Shown: positions 16,444 to 25,217, counted from the first letter of the stretch. The stretch: DNA of 64,000 nucleotides from Pseudomonas fluorescens (GCF_002837185.1 NZ_KZ478009.1:16830-80829); one strand, 5' to 3'. The notes: generated by a model from the sequence alone, not told the origin. Made by a program: numbers and translations.

Positions 16444-17702
16444 ACGTTGCTGTAGAACATATCGCCACCGACCAGCCGCCGGATGATGCCAAGGCGCGTG
16501 ACCTCGATTACGGCTGGCAGAGCGGCAACCGCATCGAGTTGCTGGAAAATGGCGAGGCCTACTTTCCCAAGGTGTTCGAGGCCATGCACGCGGCGCAGCG
16601 CGAGATTCTGCTGGAGACGTTTATCCTCTTCGAGGACAAGGTCGGCGTTGAGCTCAAAGGCATCCTGATCGAAGCCGCGCAGCGCGGGGTGAAGGTGGTG
16701 GCCAGCCTGGATGGCTTTGGTTGCGGCGAACTGAGCCGCGCATTTTTGCGCGAGCTGGCCGAGGCCGGGGTGGTGGTGCAGATGTTCGATCCGGCCTCGA
16801 AGACGCTGGGTATCCGCACCAACTGGTTCCGTCGCCTGCACCGCAAAATCGTGGTGGTGGATGCCAGCGTGGCGTTCATCGGCGGTATCAACTTTTCCGC
16901 CGACCATCTGGGTGACTTCGGCCCTGAAGCCAAGCAGGATTATGCGGTGCAAATCGTTGGCCCGGCGGTGGCCGACCTGCACCACTTCGCCCTGGCGCAA
17001 AGTGGTCGCCAGGTGCGCACGCGGCGTGGATGGCGGCGGCGCCAGCAACGTCCGACGCCATGGGCAACGTCTGACGAAGACGGCCTGGTACGCCTGATCT
17101 ATCGCGACAACGTGCAGCATCGCGATGACATCGAAGAAGCCTATATCCACGCGTTGAGCAAAGCCCGTACGCGCGCCGTGATTGCCAACGCGTATTTCTT
17201 CCCCGGTTACCGCCTGCTGCGGGAAATCCGCAACGCCGCGCGCCGTGGCGTGCACGTGCAATTGATCATGCAGGGCCAGCCGGATGTGCTGCTCGCCAAG
17301 CTGGCGGCGCGCATGCTCTATGACTATCTGCTCAAGGACGGCGTGGTCATTCACGAGTATTGCCAGCGCCCGCTGCACGGCAAGGTGGCCTTGGTGGACG
17401 AGGACTGGAGCACCGTCGGTTCAAGCAACCTGGACCCGTTGAGCCTGGCATTGAACCTTGAAGCCAATGTGTTGATCCGCGACCGGGCGTTCAATCAGCA
17501 GTTGTACGAAAGCCTGGAAGCGCTCGCCAGGGACCATTGCCAGACCATGCCGGCAAAACGCAAACCGCGCCTGTGGTTGTGGCGCCTGACCGTGGGCTTC
17601 CTGGTATTTCATGTGATGCGTCACTTCCCCGCCCTGACCGGCTGGCTGCCGGCACACAAGCCGCGTTTGAAACCTATTGAGAGTCCGGCCCATGACGTCT
17701 GA
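16440..17702 (+). CDS. clsB: Cardiolipin synthase B (phospholipase D family)
   Basis: A 420-residue protein with two HKD motifs: HRKIVVVD from residue 134 and HGKVALVDEDWSTVGSSNLD from residue 313. Each supplies the His-Lys-Asp of the phospholipase D active site. ClsB-type enzymes make cardiolipin or related phospholipids by phosphatidyl transfer at the inner membrane. A short hydrophobic C-terminal segment (LWRLTVGFLVFHVM) could help membrane contact. It starts within the previous stop (ATGA), and the next gene starts 11 bp before its own stop. ClsB rather than ClsA is chosen from length, the lack of N-terminal helices and the ybhP-ybhN neighbours. Confidence 0.9.
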   Translation: MNVAVEHIATDQPPDDAKARDLDYGWQSGNRIELLENGEAYFPKVFEAMHAAQREILLETFILFEDKVGVELKGILIEAAQRGVKVVASLDGFGCGELSRAFLRELAEAGVVVQMFDPASKTLGIRTNWFRRLHRKIVVVDASVAFIGGINFSADHLGDFGPEAKQDYAVQIVGPAVADLHHFALAQSGRQVRTRRGWRRRQQRPTPWATSDEDGLVRLIYRDNVQHRDDIEEAYIHALSKARTRAVIANAYFFPGYRLLREIRNAARRGVHVQLIMQGQPDVLLAKLAARMLYDYLLKDGVVIHEYCQRPLHGKVALVDEDWSTVGSSNLDPLSLALNLEANVLIRDRAFNQQLYESLEALARDHCQTMPAKRKPRLWLWRLTVGFLVFHVMRHFPALTGWLPAHKPRLKPIESPAHDV

Positions 17703-18648
17703 AAAAAGCGGCTCCCGGTTCCAGCGCTGGAAGAAGCCCCTGACCCTTGCGTTCTTCCTGCTGCTGATCGTGCTGTTCACTTTGCTTGCCCGACGCATCG
17801 ACTGGAGCGAAGTGGTACAGACGTTGAGCGAATTCAAGGTGCGCACCCTGCTGATCGCCGGCGCGCTGACGGTGTGCAGCTTTATTGTGTATGCCTGCTT
17901 CGACCTGATCGGTCGCACCTACATTCGCCAGCCCTTGCGCTGGAAGCAGATCCTGCCGGTGGGCATCATCAGCTACGCGTTCAACCTCAACCTGAGCGCG
18001 TGGGTGGGCGGCATCGCCATGCGTTATCGGCTGTATTCGCGACTGGGGGTGAGCACCGGCAATATCGCCAAGATCCTGGGGCTGAGCCTGGCAACCAACT
18101 GGTTCGGCTATATGGCGTTGGCCGGAGCGGTGTTCAGCAGCGGCCTGGTCACCATGCCGCCGGGCTGGAAAGTCAGCACCACGGCATTGCAAGGCATCGG
18201 TGCGCTGTTGGTGCTGGCGAGCCTGGGCTACCTGGTGGCGTGCCAATTTTCGAAAAAGCGCGCGTGGACGATTCGCGGCATGGAAATCAACCTGCCGTCG
18301 CTGCGCATGGCGTGTTTGCAGTTGCTGCTGGGCGCGTTGAACTGGTCGCTGATGGCGGCCGTGATTTTCACGCTGTTGCCGGCGAAACTGGATTATCCGC
18401 TGGTGCTGGGGGTGCTGCTGATCAGCGCGATTGCCGGAGTGCTCACGCATATTCCTGCCGGGCTCGGCGTGCTGGAAGCGGTGTTTATCGGGCTGCTGCA
18501 GCATGAGGCGTCACGCGGCAGTTTGCTGGCGGGATTGATTGCCTATCGGGCGATCTATTTTATCTGCCCGTTGTTGATCGCGCTGGTGATGTATTTGGGG
18601 GTGGAGGCGAAGGCCAAGGCGTTGCGGGTGAAGAAAACACCCGCTTAG
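17692..18648 (+). CDS. ybhN: YbhN-family inner-membrane protein (UPF0104/LPG-synthase-like TM protein)
   Basis: A 318-residue multi-pass protein of the lysylphosphatidylglycerol-synthase transmembrane superfamily. About eight helices are visible, beginning with LTLAFFLLLIVLFTLLA. NLNLSAWVGGIAMRYRLY and the LGVLEAVFIGLL region are family-typical; the latter carries HIPAGLGVLE. The start at 17692 (MTSEKSGSRF) overlaps clsB by 11 bp. It is the last gene of the DUF72-ybhP-clsB-ybhN operon and may move or flip a lipid made with ClsB (inference). Its stop codon sits in the loop of a small hairpin that also contains the stop of the convergent gene. Confidence 0.85.
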   Translation: MTSEKSGSRFQRWKKPLTLAFFLLLIVLFTLLARRIDWSEVVQTLSEFKVRTLLIAGALTVCSFIVYACFDLIGRTYIRQPLRWKQILPVGIISYAFNLNLSAWVGGIAMRYRLYSRLGVSTGNIAKILGLSLATNWFGYMALAGAVFSSGLVTMPPGWKVSTTALQGIGALLVLASLGYLVACQFSKKRAWTIRGMEINLPSLRMACLQLLLGALNWSLMAAVIFTLLPAKLDYPLVLGVLLISAIAGVLTHIPAGLGVLEAVFIGLLQHEASRGSLLAGLIAYRAIYFICPLLIALVMYLGVEAKAKALRVKKTPA

Positions 18649-18653
18649 CGGGT
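18639..18653 (-). terminator. Hairpin overlapping two convergent stop codons
   Basis: ACCCGC-TTA-GCGGGT. Read on the minus strand it is followed by GTTTTCTTC, a weak U-tract, so it may end the hydrolase transcript inside the ybhN 3' coding end. Confidence 0.5.
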
Positions 18654-19408
18654 TAGCGCGATTGAATGATGCTCAGCCGTTCACCCACTACCATCTCAGT
18701 GATCCAATCCACCAGGATCGAGGTGTACGCCTGCTGCGACACCGGATCGCTCAATGAGTGGTCGGCGCCGTCGATGATGCGGTGGGTCAGCGAATGGGTC
18801 TGCTGGCACGCCGCGCGGTAACTCATGATGGTGGCGTGGGGCACGTGGTCGTCGGTTTCCGATTCGACGATCAGTACATCTCCGGTGAATTTCGCGCAGG
18901 CATGCAAGGCACGATTGGTTTGAGCATGAACCAGCGTGCTGCGGTAATCCATCAGGTCGGCTTTATCCAGCTCACGCTTGGGCTTGAGCCACTCCTGGTC
19001 CCGGTACAGCGCAGGCACCCGCAACGCCAGCCAGCGCACCGGGCGCAATGAGGTGAGGATCGCCGCCAAGTAGCCGCCATAGCTGGTGCCCACCACCGCT
19101 ACCGCCGAGGTGTCGATCGCCGGGTGGGCCAGCAGCCGGTCGTAGGCGGCCAACAGGTCGCGCAGGTTGTCTTCACGGGTCACGCGGGACAGCGGGATAC
19201 CGGTGCCGGCATGGCCGCGAAGGTCGAAGGTCAAACACACGCAACCGAGCCCAGCAATGCCCTTGGCCCGTTCCAGGTCGCGTTCCTGGCTACCGCCCCA
19301 GCCGTGCACGAACAACACGCCCGGCACTTTGGATTTAGGGCTCAGGAAGGTCCCGCTCATCTGTTCGTCGTCTATATCGATCGCAATGCTCTCGCTTCTA
19401 GCCGTCAT
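18653..19408 (-). CDS. Alpha/beta hydrolase (dienelactone-hydrolase-like)
   Basis: A 251-residue serine hydrolase. Evidence: oxyanion-hole region FVHGWGGS (33-40), nucleophile elbow GTSYGG with Ser109, an acidic triad member in ESETDDHVPH (about 190) and catalytic His in GADHSL (about 221). No signal peptide. It starts 11 bp inside the end of the DUF3182 gene, so the two are co-translated. Substrate unknown. It probably acts on a product of, or together with, the DUF3182 protein. It terminates at the hairpin shared with ybhN. Confidence 0.82.
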   Translation of the reverse strand: MTARSESIAIDIDDEQMSGTFLSPKSKVPGVLFVHGWGGSQERDLERAKGIAGLGCVCLTFDLRGHAGTGIPLSRVTREDNLRDLLAAYDRLLAHPAIDTSAVAVVGTSYGGYLAAILTSLRPVRWLALRVPALYRDQEWLKPKRELDKADLMDYRSTLVHAQTNRALHACAKFTGDVLIVESETDDHVPHATIMSYRAACQQTHSLTHRIIDGADHSLSDPVSQQAYTSILVDWITEMVVGERLSIIQSR

Positions 19409-20507
19409 AAGAATCTACCGTCACATATTTGAGGAGAAAGTCGCTGTTTTCAGCGGGACCTCGGTACACCTCGATGGCACCCGCCGGCAGTGTCTGATCC
19501 ACGTAGGTTTCCACCGAAGACACCTGAATCGCGCGCAGGCCGGGATGGTTGATGAAACTCTGCAGCGCTGCGACCTCCGCGCTGCTGGCCCCGCCCATGC
19601 GCCAGGATTGCTCCAGCACGCCACTACGGCGTTGACCTTCGCTGTCCAGGCCCTGAGCGATGTCGTAGTTGCGCCGCGAGGCGTAAAAGCCGGGGTAGGC
19701 TTCATCGGCAGCCCTGTCGAAGACCTGCGCTTGCCTGACGGCTTCACGTACATCGTCAGGCAGATCCAGCCTGAGCAGGTCATCATAGTTGCCGGGCACC
19801 GCCAGCAGCTTGGAACCGCCATAGACCTCTTCGCCCAGCCCGTCCCGGGTCAGGTATTGCTCGCCGCAGTAGCTGAACAGGTGATCACCAATAAAGCTCT
19901 GGCCCACACTGTGAGTGACTACGTCCTGCAGGTCTTGTTCCAGCACCACCCCATCGTTGAACATTGCGGCGGCTTCGGGACGCGCCAGCAGGGCATCGAA
20001 TTCGTCGAGGCTGCGGATAACCTGTTGCCCGCGCCCCGCGCAGGCGTGCACGGGCTTCAAGCGAATCGGCCCGCTGTAGAGCAAGCGGGTAGCGGCGGGC
20101 CGTGCATCTTCCAGCGCAAAGACGCTCAAGCCATCGAGGACGACATCGCGCACCCGCTCACAAAACAGCGGCGACCAGCCTTGCGGCGCCTTGGCTTGCG
20201 GGCTTGACAGGCCATGAGTGATGGCTTTGGTACAAATGAACGCGTGCTCGACATACCCCCCCCACAGGTCTTGCGGGCCTTTGATGTCGAGCGCTTGTGC
20301 CTGAGCGGCCCCCACCAGCGTTTGTGTGGGCAGCAGGTACAGATCGCGGCCGGCGTGCTTGAGCGGATCGTAGCTGCCGCCGAATTTGAGCCCCAGTATC
20401 TGCGCCAGCCAGCGCGCCAGGGCGCGATTGGTCTGGACTTCATGTTGCGGTGCGCCCTCTCGTGTTGAGTGAGCGACCACCCACTTTTTACGTGAAATCG
20501 GGGTCAT
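19398..20507 (-). CDS. DUF3182 family protein, ATP-grasp-like
   Basis: A 369-residue protein of the DUF3182 family. The ATG at 20507 (MTPISRKKW) is preferred over the longer frame to 20531. Features that recall ATP-grasp ligases are IRLKPVHACAGRGQQV (a Lys/Gly-rich nucleotide loop), VVLEQDLQDVV (adenine-side strand) and a conserved YCGEQYLTRDGLGEEVYGGS core. A peptide- or amine-ligating activity is therefore possible but unproved. It overlaps the following hydrolase gene by 11 bp. Upstream is a 170-bp gap before the GlxA-type regulator gene. No signal peptide was seen, so it is likely cytoplasmic. Confidence 0.7.
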   Translation of the reverse strand: MTPISRKKWVVAHSTREGAPQHEVQTNRALARWLAQILGLKFGGSYDPLKHAGRDLYLLPTQTLVGAAQAQALDIKGPQDLWGGYVEHAFICTKAITHGLSSPQAKAPQGWSPLFCERVRDVVLDGLSVFALEDARPAATRLLYSGPIRLKPVHACAGRGQQVIRSLDEFDALLARPEAAAMFNDGVVLEQDLQDVVTHSVGQSFIGDHLFSYCGEQYLTRDGLGEEVYGGSKLLAVPGNYDDLLRLDLPDDVREAVRQAQVFDRAADEAYPGFYASRRNYDIAQGLDSEGQRRSGVLEQSWRMGGASSAEVAALQSFINHPGLRAIQVSSVETYVDQTLPAGAIEVYRGPAENSDFLLKYVTVDSYDG

Positions 20508-20677
20508 GCGTCCCCCTGGACATCCGGCCATGTGTGTAGGGCAAGCGTAGCAGGGATCAGGCCAAGGTCGTGTTGAGGAGCAGCGCTTGATATTCAGTCA
20601 GTTGCCGCAAACGCGATAGCACTTAGCCTGCGCCATTCTGCACGACGCTGCGCCGGGCACGCGGCGTTCTGCACGAT

Positions 20678-21637
20678 TCACACACCGAAGCGGTTGCGGT
20701 AGTCACTGGGGGTCAGGCCGGTGATTTTCTTGAAGGTGGCGCGAAAGGCGCTGGGGTCCTGGTAGCCCACCGTCCAGGCGATGTGGTCGATGGTGCCGTT
20801 GGTGAACTCCAGCATTTGTCGCGCCTTGCCCACGCGCAGGTGCTGACAGTACTCGGTAGGTTTCAAACCGGTGGCGCTGCGAAAGCGGCGCAGCAAGGTA
20901 CGTTCTTCAAGGCCCGCCTCTTGTGCCATGGCCGCGATGGACACCTCCACCGCGCCGCTGGCTTGCAGCCAATGCTGAACCTTGAGAATGGCAGCGTCAC
21001 CATGCCCGAGGATCGGTGCGAAGTTGCTGCCGCATTGGCTGGCGCTGTCACTGTGTTCAATCACCAGAAAACGCGCGGTATCAGCGGCGATGCTCGGCCC
21101 CAGCAAACGCTCGACCAGGCGCAGCCCCAACTCGGACCAGGCCATCAGCCCGGCGGTGGTGATCAGGTCGCCGTCATCGACGATGGGTTTATCCGCTTCC
21201 AGGCGCACGGCCGGAAAGCGAATGGCGAAGCTGTCGGCGGACGACCAGTGGGCGGTGGCGCTACGCCCATCCAGCAGGCCGCTGCGCGCGAGCATGATCG
21301 ACCCGATGCACACGCCCGCGAGCACAGTGCCCGCCGCGTGCTGCTGGCGCAGCCATTCGAGCAACGCCGGGGGCGTGTGTTCTTCGCTGAATTCGCCCAC
21401 CGAGGGAGGCACTAGCACGGCAGCCAAAGGGTGGTCGGGGCCAGGCTGAGTGTCGAACCCCCGCACAGGCTTGCCCTGGGTATCCACCTGCCAATGGCTG
21501 ACGCGCAACGTCGGCAACTGCGGCGATTGGTGCTCGGCGGCAATGCGATTGGCGACGCCAAACAAATCGGTCAAGCCATGCACGGCGGCCAACTGCGCGC
21601 CCTGGTAGATCACTATGCCCAGTTCAACCACGGCCAT
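20678..21637 (-). CDS. GlxA-family transcriptional regulator (DJ-1/PfpI plus AraC HTH)
   Basis: A 319-residue regulator. The ATG at 21637 (MAVVELGIVIYQG) is chosen because it begins right at the DJ-1/PfpI-type amidotransferase-like domain (about residues 4-185). The nucleophile-elbow region is AGVCIGSIMLARSG, with a Cys like other GlxA members. The C-terminal AraC domain (about 215-315) has two helix-turn-helix motifs: AAMAQEAGLEERTLLRRF and IAWTVGYQDPSAFRATFKK. It diverges from the isochorismatase-like gene across 96 bp, a layout that often means it controls that neighbour. The ligand is unknown. Confidence 0.85.
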   Translation of the reverse strand: MAVVELGIVIYQGAQLAAVHGLTDLFGVANRIAAEHQSPQLPTLRVSHWQVDTQGKPVRGFDTQPGPDHPLAAVLVPPSVGEFSEEHTPPALLEWLRQQHAAGTVLAGVCIGSIMLARSGLLDGRSATAHWSSADSFAIRFPAVRLEADKPIVDDGDLITTAGLMAWSELGLRLVERLLGPSIAADTARFLVIEHSDSASQCGSNFAPILGHGDAAILKVQHWLQASGAVEVSIAAMAQEAGLEERTLLRRFRSATGLKPTEYCQHLRVGKARQMLEFTNGTIDHIAWTVGYQDPSAFRATFKKITGLTPSDYRNRFGV

Positions 21638-21733
21638 TGTCAGTTTTCCCCCCGTTATTGTCGGTGCAGCCAATGTCCGGCGTCGGCGCCAGCTAAGATA
21701 CTGGGCCCATCTACCCATCAGGAGGCAACCCAC

Positions 21734-22294
21734 ATGGCCAAGCAAGCACTCATCCTAATCGATATCCAGAACGACTACTTCCCCCAGGGCAAGTGGCCGC
21801 TTGACGGTGTTGAAGCCGCCGCGGATAAAGCTGCGCAGGTGCTGCAGGCCTTTCGTCAGGCCGGGGATGCCGTGATTCATGTGCGTCATGAGTTCGCAGG
21901 CGATGACGCGCCGTTCTTCACAGCGGGATCCGAAGGTGCGCGTTTGCATGCCAAGGTGCTGAACCAGGGCAATGAGCCGGTGGTGCTCAAGCACTTTGTG
22001 AATGCATTTCGCCAGACCAATCTGCGCGAATTGCTTGAACAGCGCAGCATTACCGACGTGGTCGTGGTCGGCAGCATGAGCCATATGTGCATCGACGCCG
22101 TGGTGCGGGCGGCGGCAGACCTGGGCTACAAGGTCACGGTGATTCATGACGCATGCGCTACCCGCGACCAGGAGTTCAATGGGCAGGTGATTCCCGCCGC
22201 GCAGGTGCATGGCGCGTACATGGCTTCGCTGGCCTTCGGGTATGCGGGGGTGGTGTCGACAGAAGAATATTTGCAGGCCCAAGCGGCGGCTTGA
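21734..22294 (+). CDS. Isochorismatase-like cysteine hydrolase
   Basis: A 186-residue enzyme of the isochorismatase/nicotinamidase superfamily. The triad is visible as Asp10 (LILIDIQNDY), Lys86 (VVLKHFVNAF) and Cys119 (SMSHMCIDAV), with the cis-peptide before the Cys-bearing helix. It hydrolyses an amide or similar bond; the substrate is not predictable from sequence. The ATG at 21734 has AGGAGG 7-12 bp upstream. The divergent GlxA-type gene is its likely regulator. It converges tightly (16 bp) on tam. Confidence 0.88.
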   Translation: MAKQALILIDIQNDYFPQGKWPLDGVEAAADKAAQVLQAFRQAGDAVIHVRHEFAGDDAPFFTAGSEGARLHAKVLNQGNEPVVLKHFVNAFRQTNLRELLEQRSITDVVVVGSMSHMCIDAVVRAAADLGYKVTVIHDACATRDQEFNGQVIPAAQVHGAYMASLAFGYAGVVSTEEYLQAQAAA

Positions 22295-22310
22295 CCGCCG
22301 CTCGGCGCGG

Positions 22311-23072
22311 TCAGCGAGTGGCTATGATGAACAGACGCGGGAATGGCAGCAGCACCGTGCCATCGACCAGGGCTGGATAGGCCTGGGCAATCCGTGCCTG
22401 GTACTCCTGCAGAAAAGCGGCTTTTTCGTCATCGTTCAGGGGTGCCAGGAAGGGCCGCAGCGCTGAAGCCTTGAACCACTCCACCACTGCCGCGTGGTCC
22501 GCCAACGGATGGTGGTAGGTGGTACGCCAGACATCAACGGTGCTGCAATGCCGGTTCAGCAGTTCGAAGTAATAGCTCGCCGAATGCCGCTCGTTATGCC
22601 TGACCGCGCCGATCTTCGCGGCCCATGGGCCCTCGGCCGCAACTTCACGGGCGAGCCGGTGGGCAGGCTCGTCGAGGTTGTCCGGCGTCTGTACCGCCAG
22701 CGTGCCACTGGGTGTCAGTTGGTTGACCAAGTGCGGATAGAGCGTGGCGTGGTCAGGCAACCATTGCAGGGAAGCATTGGCGAGAATCACGTCAAACCGC
22801 TGCGCCGGACGCCAGGCGCCGATATCCGCCAGTTCGAAGCTCAAGGCCGGCAGGCGCTTGCGGGCGTCACGCAGCATGTCATCGGAGCTGTCCATGCCGG
22901 TAATGTGAGCGTGTGGAAAGCGTTCGGCCAACACTTGGGTGGAATTGCCGGGGCCACACCCTAAATCGACGGCCGTGCCCACATCGGTATTGGGAATCGC
23001 GGCCACCAGATCGCGGACGGGGCGGGTGCGCTGCTGCTCGAACATCGTGTACTGCTTGGCGGACCAGGTCAT
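22311..23072 (-). CDS. tam: Trans-aconitate 2-methyltransferase
   Basis: A 253-residue SAM-dependent methyltransferase. Start MTWSAKQYTMFEQQRTRPVRDL is characteristic of Tam. SAM motif I is AVDLGCGPGNST (about residues 34-45), followed by ITGMDSSDDML and VILANASLQWLPDH. The enzyme methylates trans-aconitate, relieving inhibition of aconitase and the TCA cycle. C-terminal motifs VWRTTYHHPL and PLNDDEKAAFLQEY fit the family. It lies downstream of ssb on the same strand but behind a strong terminator, so it is probably separately transcribed. Confidence 0.9.
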   Translation of the reverse strand: MTWSAKQYTMFEQQRTRPVRDLVAAIPNTDVGTAVDLGCGPGNSTQVLAERFPHAHITGMDSSDDMLRDARKRLPALSFELADIGAWRPAQRFDVILANASLQWLPDHATLYPHLVNQLTPSGTLAVQTPDNLDEPAHRLAREVAAEGPWAAKIGAVRHNERHSASYYFELLNRHCSTVDVWRTTYHHPLADHAAVVEWFKASALRPFLAPLNDDEKAAFLQEYQARIAQAYPALVDGTVLLPFPRLFIIATR

Positions 23073-23111
23073 CGGGGTTTCTCCTTCTCTTGGTGGTTAA
23101 GCATCGCCCAT

Positions 23112-23149
23112 AAAAAAACCCCGAAGCCAGGGCTATCGGGGTTTTTTTT
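23112..23149 (-). terminator. Intrinsic terminator after ssb
   Basis: AAACCCCGA and TCGGGGTTT pair around a short loop, with A and T runs on both sides, so it can work in both directions. It lies between ssb and tam. Confidence 0.85.
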
Positions 23150-23169
23150 GGGTTCTGGGGTTTTAAACC

Positions 23170-23685
23170 CTAGAACGGAATATCGTCATCAAAGCTGTCG
23201 AAATCCGGAGCCGGCTGCGGGGCGGCCTGTTGTGGCGCGGGACGCGACTCACGCTGAGGCTGCTGGCTTGGCTGCGGACGCGATTGCTGTGGACGTGGTG
23301 CCGAGTTGGACATGCCGCCCTGGCCCTGTTGGTCGCCCTGTGGACGGCCGCCCAGCAATTGCATGGTGCCTTGCATGTCGACCACGATTTCAGTGGTGTA
23401 ACGCTTGATGCCGTCTTTTTCCCACTCGCGGGTTTGCAGTTTGCCTTCGATGTAGACCTGCGAACCTTTGCGCAGGTACTCACCGGCGATCTCGGCCACT
23501 TTGCCGAACATCGACACGCGGTGCCATTCGGTTTTCTCGACCTTCTGGCCAGTCTGCTTGTCGGTCCACTGTTCGCTGGTCGCCAGACTCAGGTTGGTCA
23601 CGGCGTTACCGTTAGGCAGGTAGCGAACTTCGGGATCCTGGCCGCATGTACCGACCAATATGACTTTGTTAACCCCACGGGCCAT
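23170..23685 (-). CDS. ssb: Single-stranded DNA-binding protein
   Basis: A 171-residue SSB. The OB-fold (about residues 1-110) begins MARGVNKVILVGTCGQDPEVR and includes WHRVSMFGKVAEIAGEYLRKGS. A Gln/Pro/Ser-rich linker follows, ending in the acidic tip DDDIPF that docks SSB partner proteins. It binds ssDNA as a tetramer in replication, recombination and repair. Its ATG is 9 bp after the MFS gene stop, so the two are likely cotranscribed. This order (uvrA divergent, MFS, ssb) is the same as in P. aeruginosa PA4232-PA4234 from memory. Confidence 0.97.
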   Translation of the reverse strand: MARGVNKVILVGTCGQDPEVRYLPNGNAVTNLSLATSEQWTDKQTGQKVEKTEWHRVSMFGKVAEIAGEYLRKGSQVYIEGKLQTREWEKDGIKRYTTEIVVDMQGTMQLLGGRPQGDQQGQGGMSNSAPRPQQSRPQPSQQPQRESRPAPQQAAPQPAPDFDSFDDDIPF

Positions 23686-23694
23686 AACGTTCTC

Positions 23695-25089
23695 CTAGGC
23701 TGGGCGCGCTGTCGGCACTGGGTTGACCAGGTGCTCGAGCGTCGCGCGATCCAATAATTCGGTGTCCAATTTGATGTAAATCGCAGCTTCTTCTGCGACC
23801 ACTACTGCGTCCGTTACTCCAACGACGGCCTTCAGGCGCTCGGCCAAGCCAGCTTCGCGCATCGCTTCAGGCGATAACGGCAGGCGTAGGCTCGTCACAT
23901 ACGGAGGTTCGCGCATGGTAACAGCAAAGACCAGCCAAAGTGCAGCCAGCCCGGCGCATCCGAGGAACACAACCGACAAACCGCCATGCTGGAACATCCA
24001 GCCGCCCATGATTCCGCCCAGCGCCGAACCGAGGAACTGGCTGGTGGAATAAACGCCCATTGCCGTGCCCTTGCCGCCAGCCGGTGAAACTTTGCTGATC
24101 AGCGACGGCAATGACGCCTCCAGCAGGTTGAACGCGGTGAAGAACACCACCGTGCCGACCACCAGCGCCCGCAAGCTGTCGCCGAACTGCCAGAAGAATA
24201 GTTCAGTGAGCATCAATGTCGCGACGGCGCCGAGCAGAACTCGTTTCATTTTGCGTTTCTTCTCGCCGTAGATGATGAACGGAATCATGGCGAAGAACGA
24301 AATCAACAGTGCGGTAAGGTAGACCCACCAGTGCTGCTCCTTGGGCAAACCGGCTTTCTGCACCAGCGCCAGGGGCAAGGCGACGAAGCTGCACATCAGC
24401 ATTGCGTGCAACACGAAGATACCTAAATCCAGGCGCAGCAGGTCCGGATGCTTGAGCGTCGGCAACAGCGCCTTGCGCGCGACGCCGGACTCACGGTGCT
24501 GCAGCGTGCCGGTCGAGCGCGGCACCATGAAGGCCACGATCACGATCCCGAACAACGCCATGCCGCCGGTGGCCAGGAACAACCCGTGCAGGCCGAAAGC
24601 GCGAGTCAGCAGCGGGCCGACCACCATCGCCACGGCAAACGACAAACCAATGGTCATGCCGATCATGGCCATGGCCTTGGTGCGATGTTGTTCGCGGGTA
24701 AGGTCCGACAGCAAGGCCATCACCGCAGCGGAAATCGCCCCGGCGCCTTGCAGGATCCGTCCGGCGATCACGCCCCAGATCGAATCGGACTGCGCCGCGA
24801 GCACACTGCCGAGGGCGAACACGATCAACCCCAGGTAAATCACCGGGCGACGGCCAATACGGTCGGAAATGATGCCGAAGGGTATCTGGAAGATCGCCTG
24901 GGTCAGGCCATAGGCGCCAATCGCCAGGCCGATCAATGCGGGGGTCGCGCCTGCGAGATCCATTCCATAGGTCGCCAGCACCGGCAACACCATAAACATG
25001 CCCAGCATACGGAAGGCGAACACCAGGGCCAGACCGCTTGCCGCTCGGGTCTCGCCGCTACTCATGCGTTCGCTGTGGGGATCGTGCAT
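23695..25089 (-). CDS. MFS transporter with C-terminal YAM-like domain (YajR-like)
   Basis: A 464-residue inner-membrane protein with 12 predicted helices. The MFS motif A is GIISDRIGRRPVIY (after helix 2). A C-terminal soluble domain, about residues 395-460 (AERLKAVVGVTDAVVVAEEA), resembles the ferredoxin-like YAM domain of YajR, a proton-driven drug/H+ antiporter. The substrate is unknown. It is encoded divergently from uvrA, with about 180 bp between the starts, and runs directly into ssb. Confidence 0.85.
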   Translation of the reverse strand: MHDPHSERMSSGETRAASGLALVFAFRMLGMFMVLPVLATYGMDLAGATPALIGLAIGAYGLTQAIFQIPFGIISDRIGRRPVIYLGLIVFALGSVLAAQSDSIWGVIAGRILQGAGAISAAVMALLSDLTREQHRTKAMAMIGMTIGLSFAVAMVVGPLLTRAFGLHGLFLATGGMALFGIVIVAFMVPRSTGTLQHRESGVARKALLPTLKHPDLLRLDLGIFVLHAMLMCSFVALPLALVQKAGLPKEQHWWVYLTALLISFFAMIPFIIYGEKKRKMKRVLLGAVATLMLTELFFWQFGDSLRALVVGTVVFFTAFNLLEASLPSLISKVSPAGGKGTAMGVYSTSQFLGSALGGIMGGWMFQHGGLSVVFLGCAGLAALWLVFAVTMREPPYVTSLRLPLSPEAMREAGLAERLKAVVGVTDAVVVAEEAAIYIKLDTELLDRATLEHLVNPVPTARPA

Positions 25090-25201
25090 GGAAAAACCTC
25101 GTGTGAACCGGCGGCGATTCTACCAGTCCCATCGATTGAGAGGGTATATGCGGCGCTTTGCCGCGCAGCTTTCATGTAAGGCTGCAAGCGGCCTTTTGAC
25201 A

Positions 25202-25217
25202 GTGTATATTCATCCAG
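25202..25217 (+). promoter_or_regulatory. Weak LexA-like box upstream of uvrA
   Basis: GTGTATATTCATCCAG loosely fits CTGTATATATATACAG: the outer CAG is kept and the left half has GTG. It lies 50 bp before the uvrA TTG. Reports of non-inducible uvrA in P. aeruginosa (from memory) argue for caution. Confidence 0.3.
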
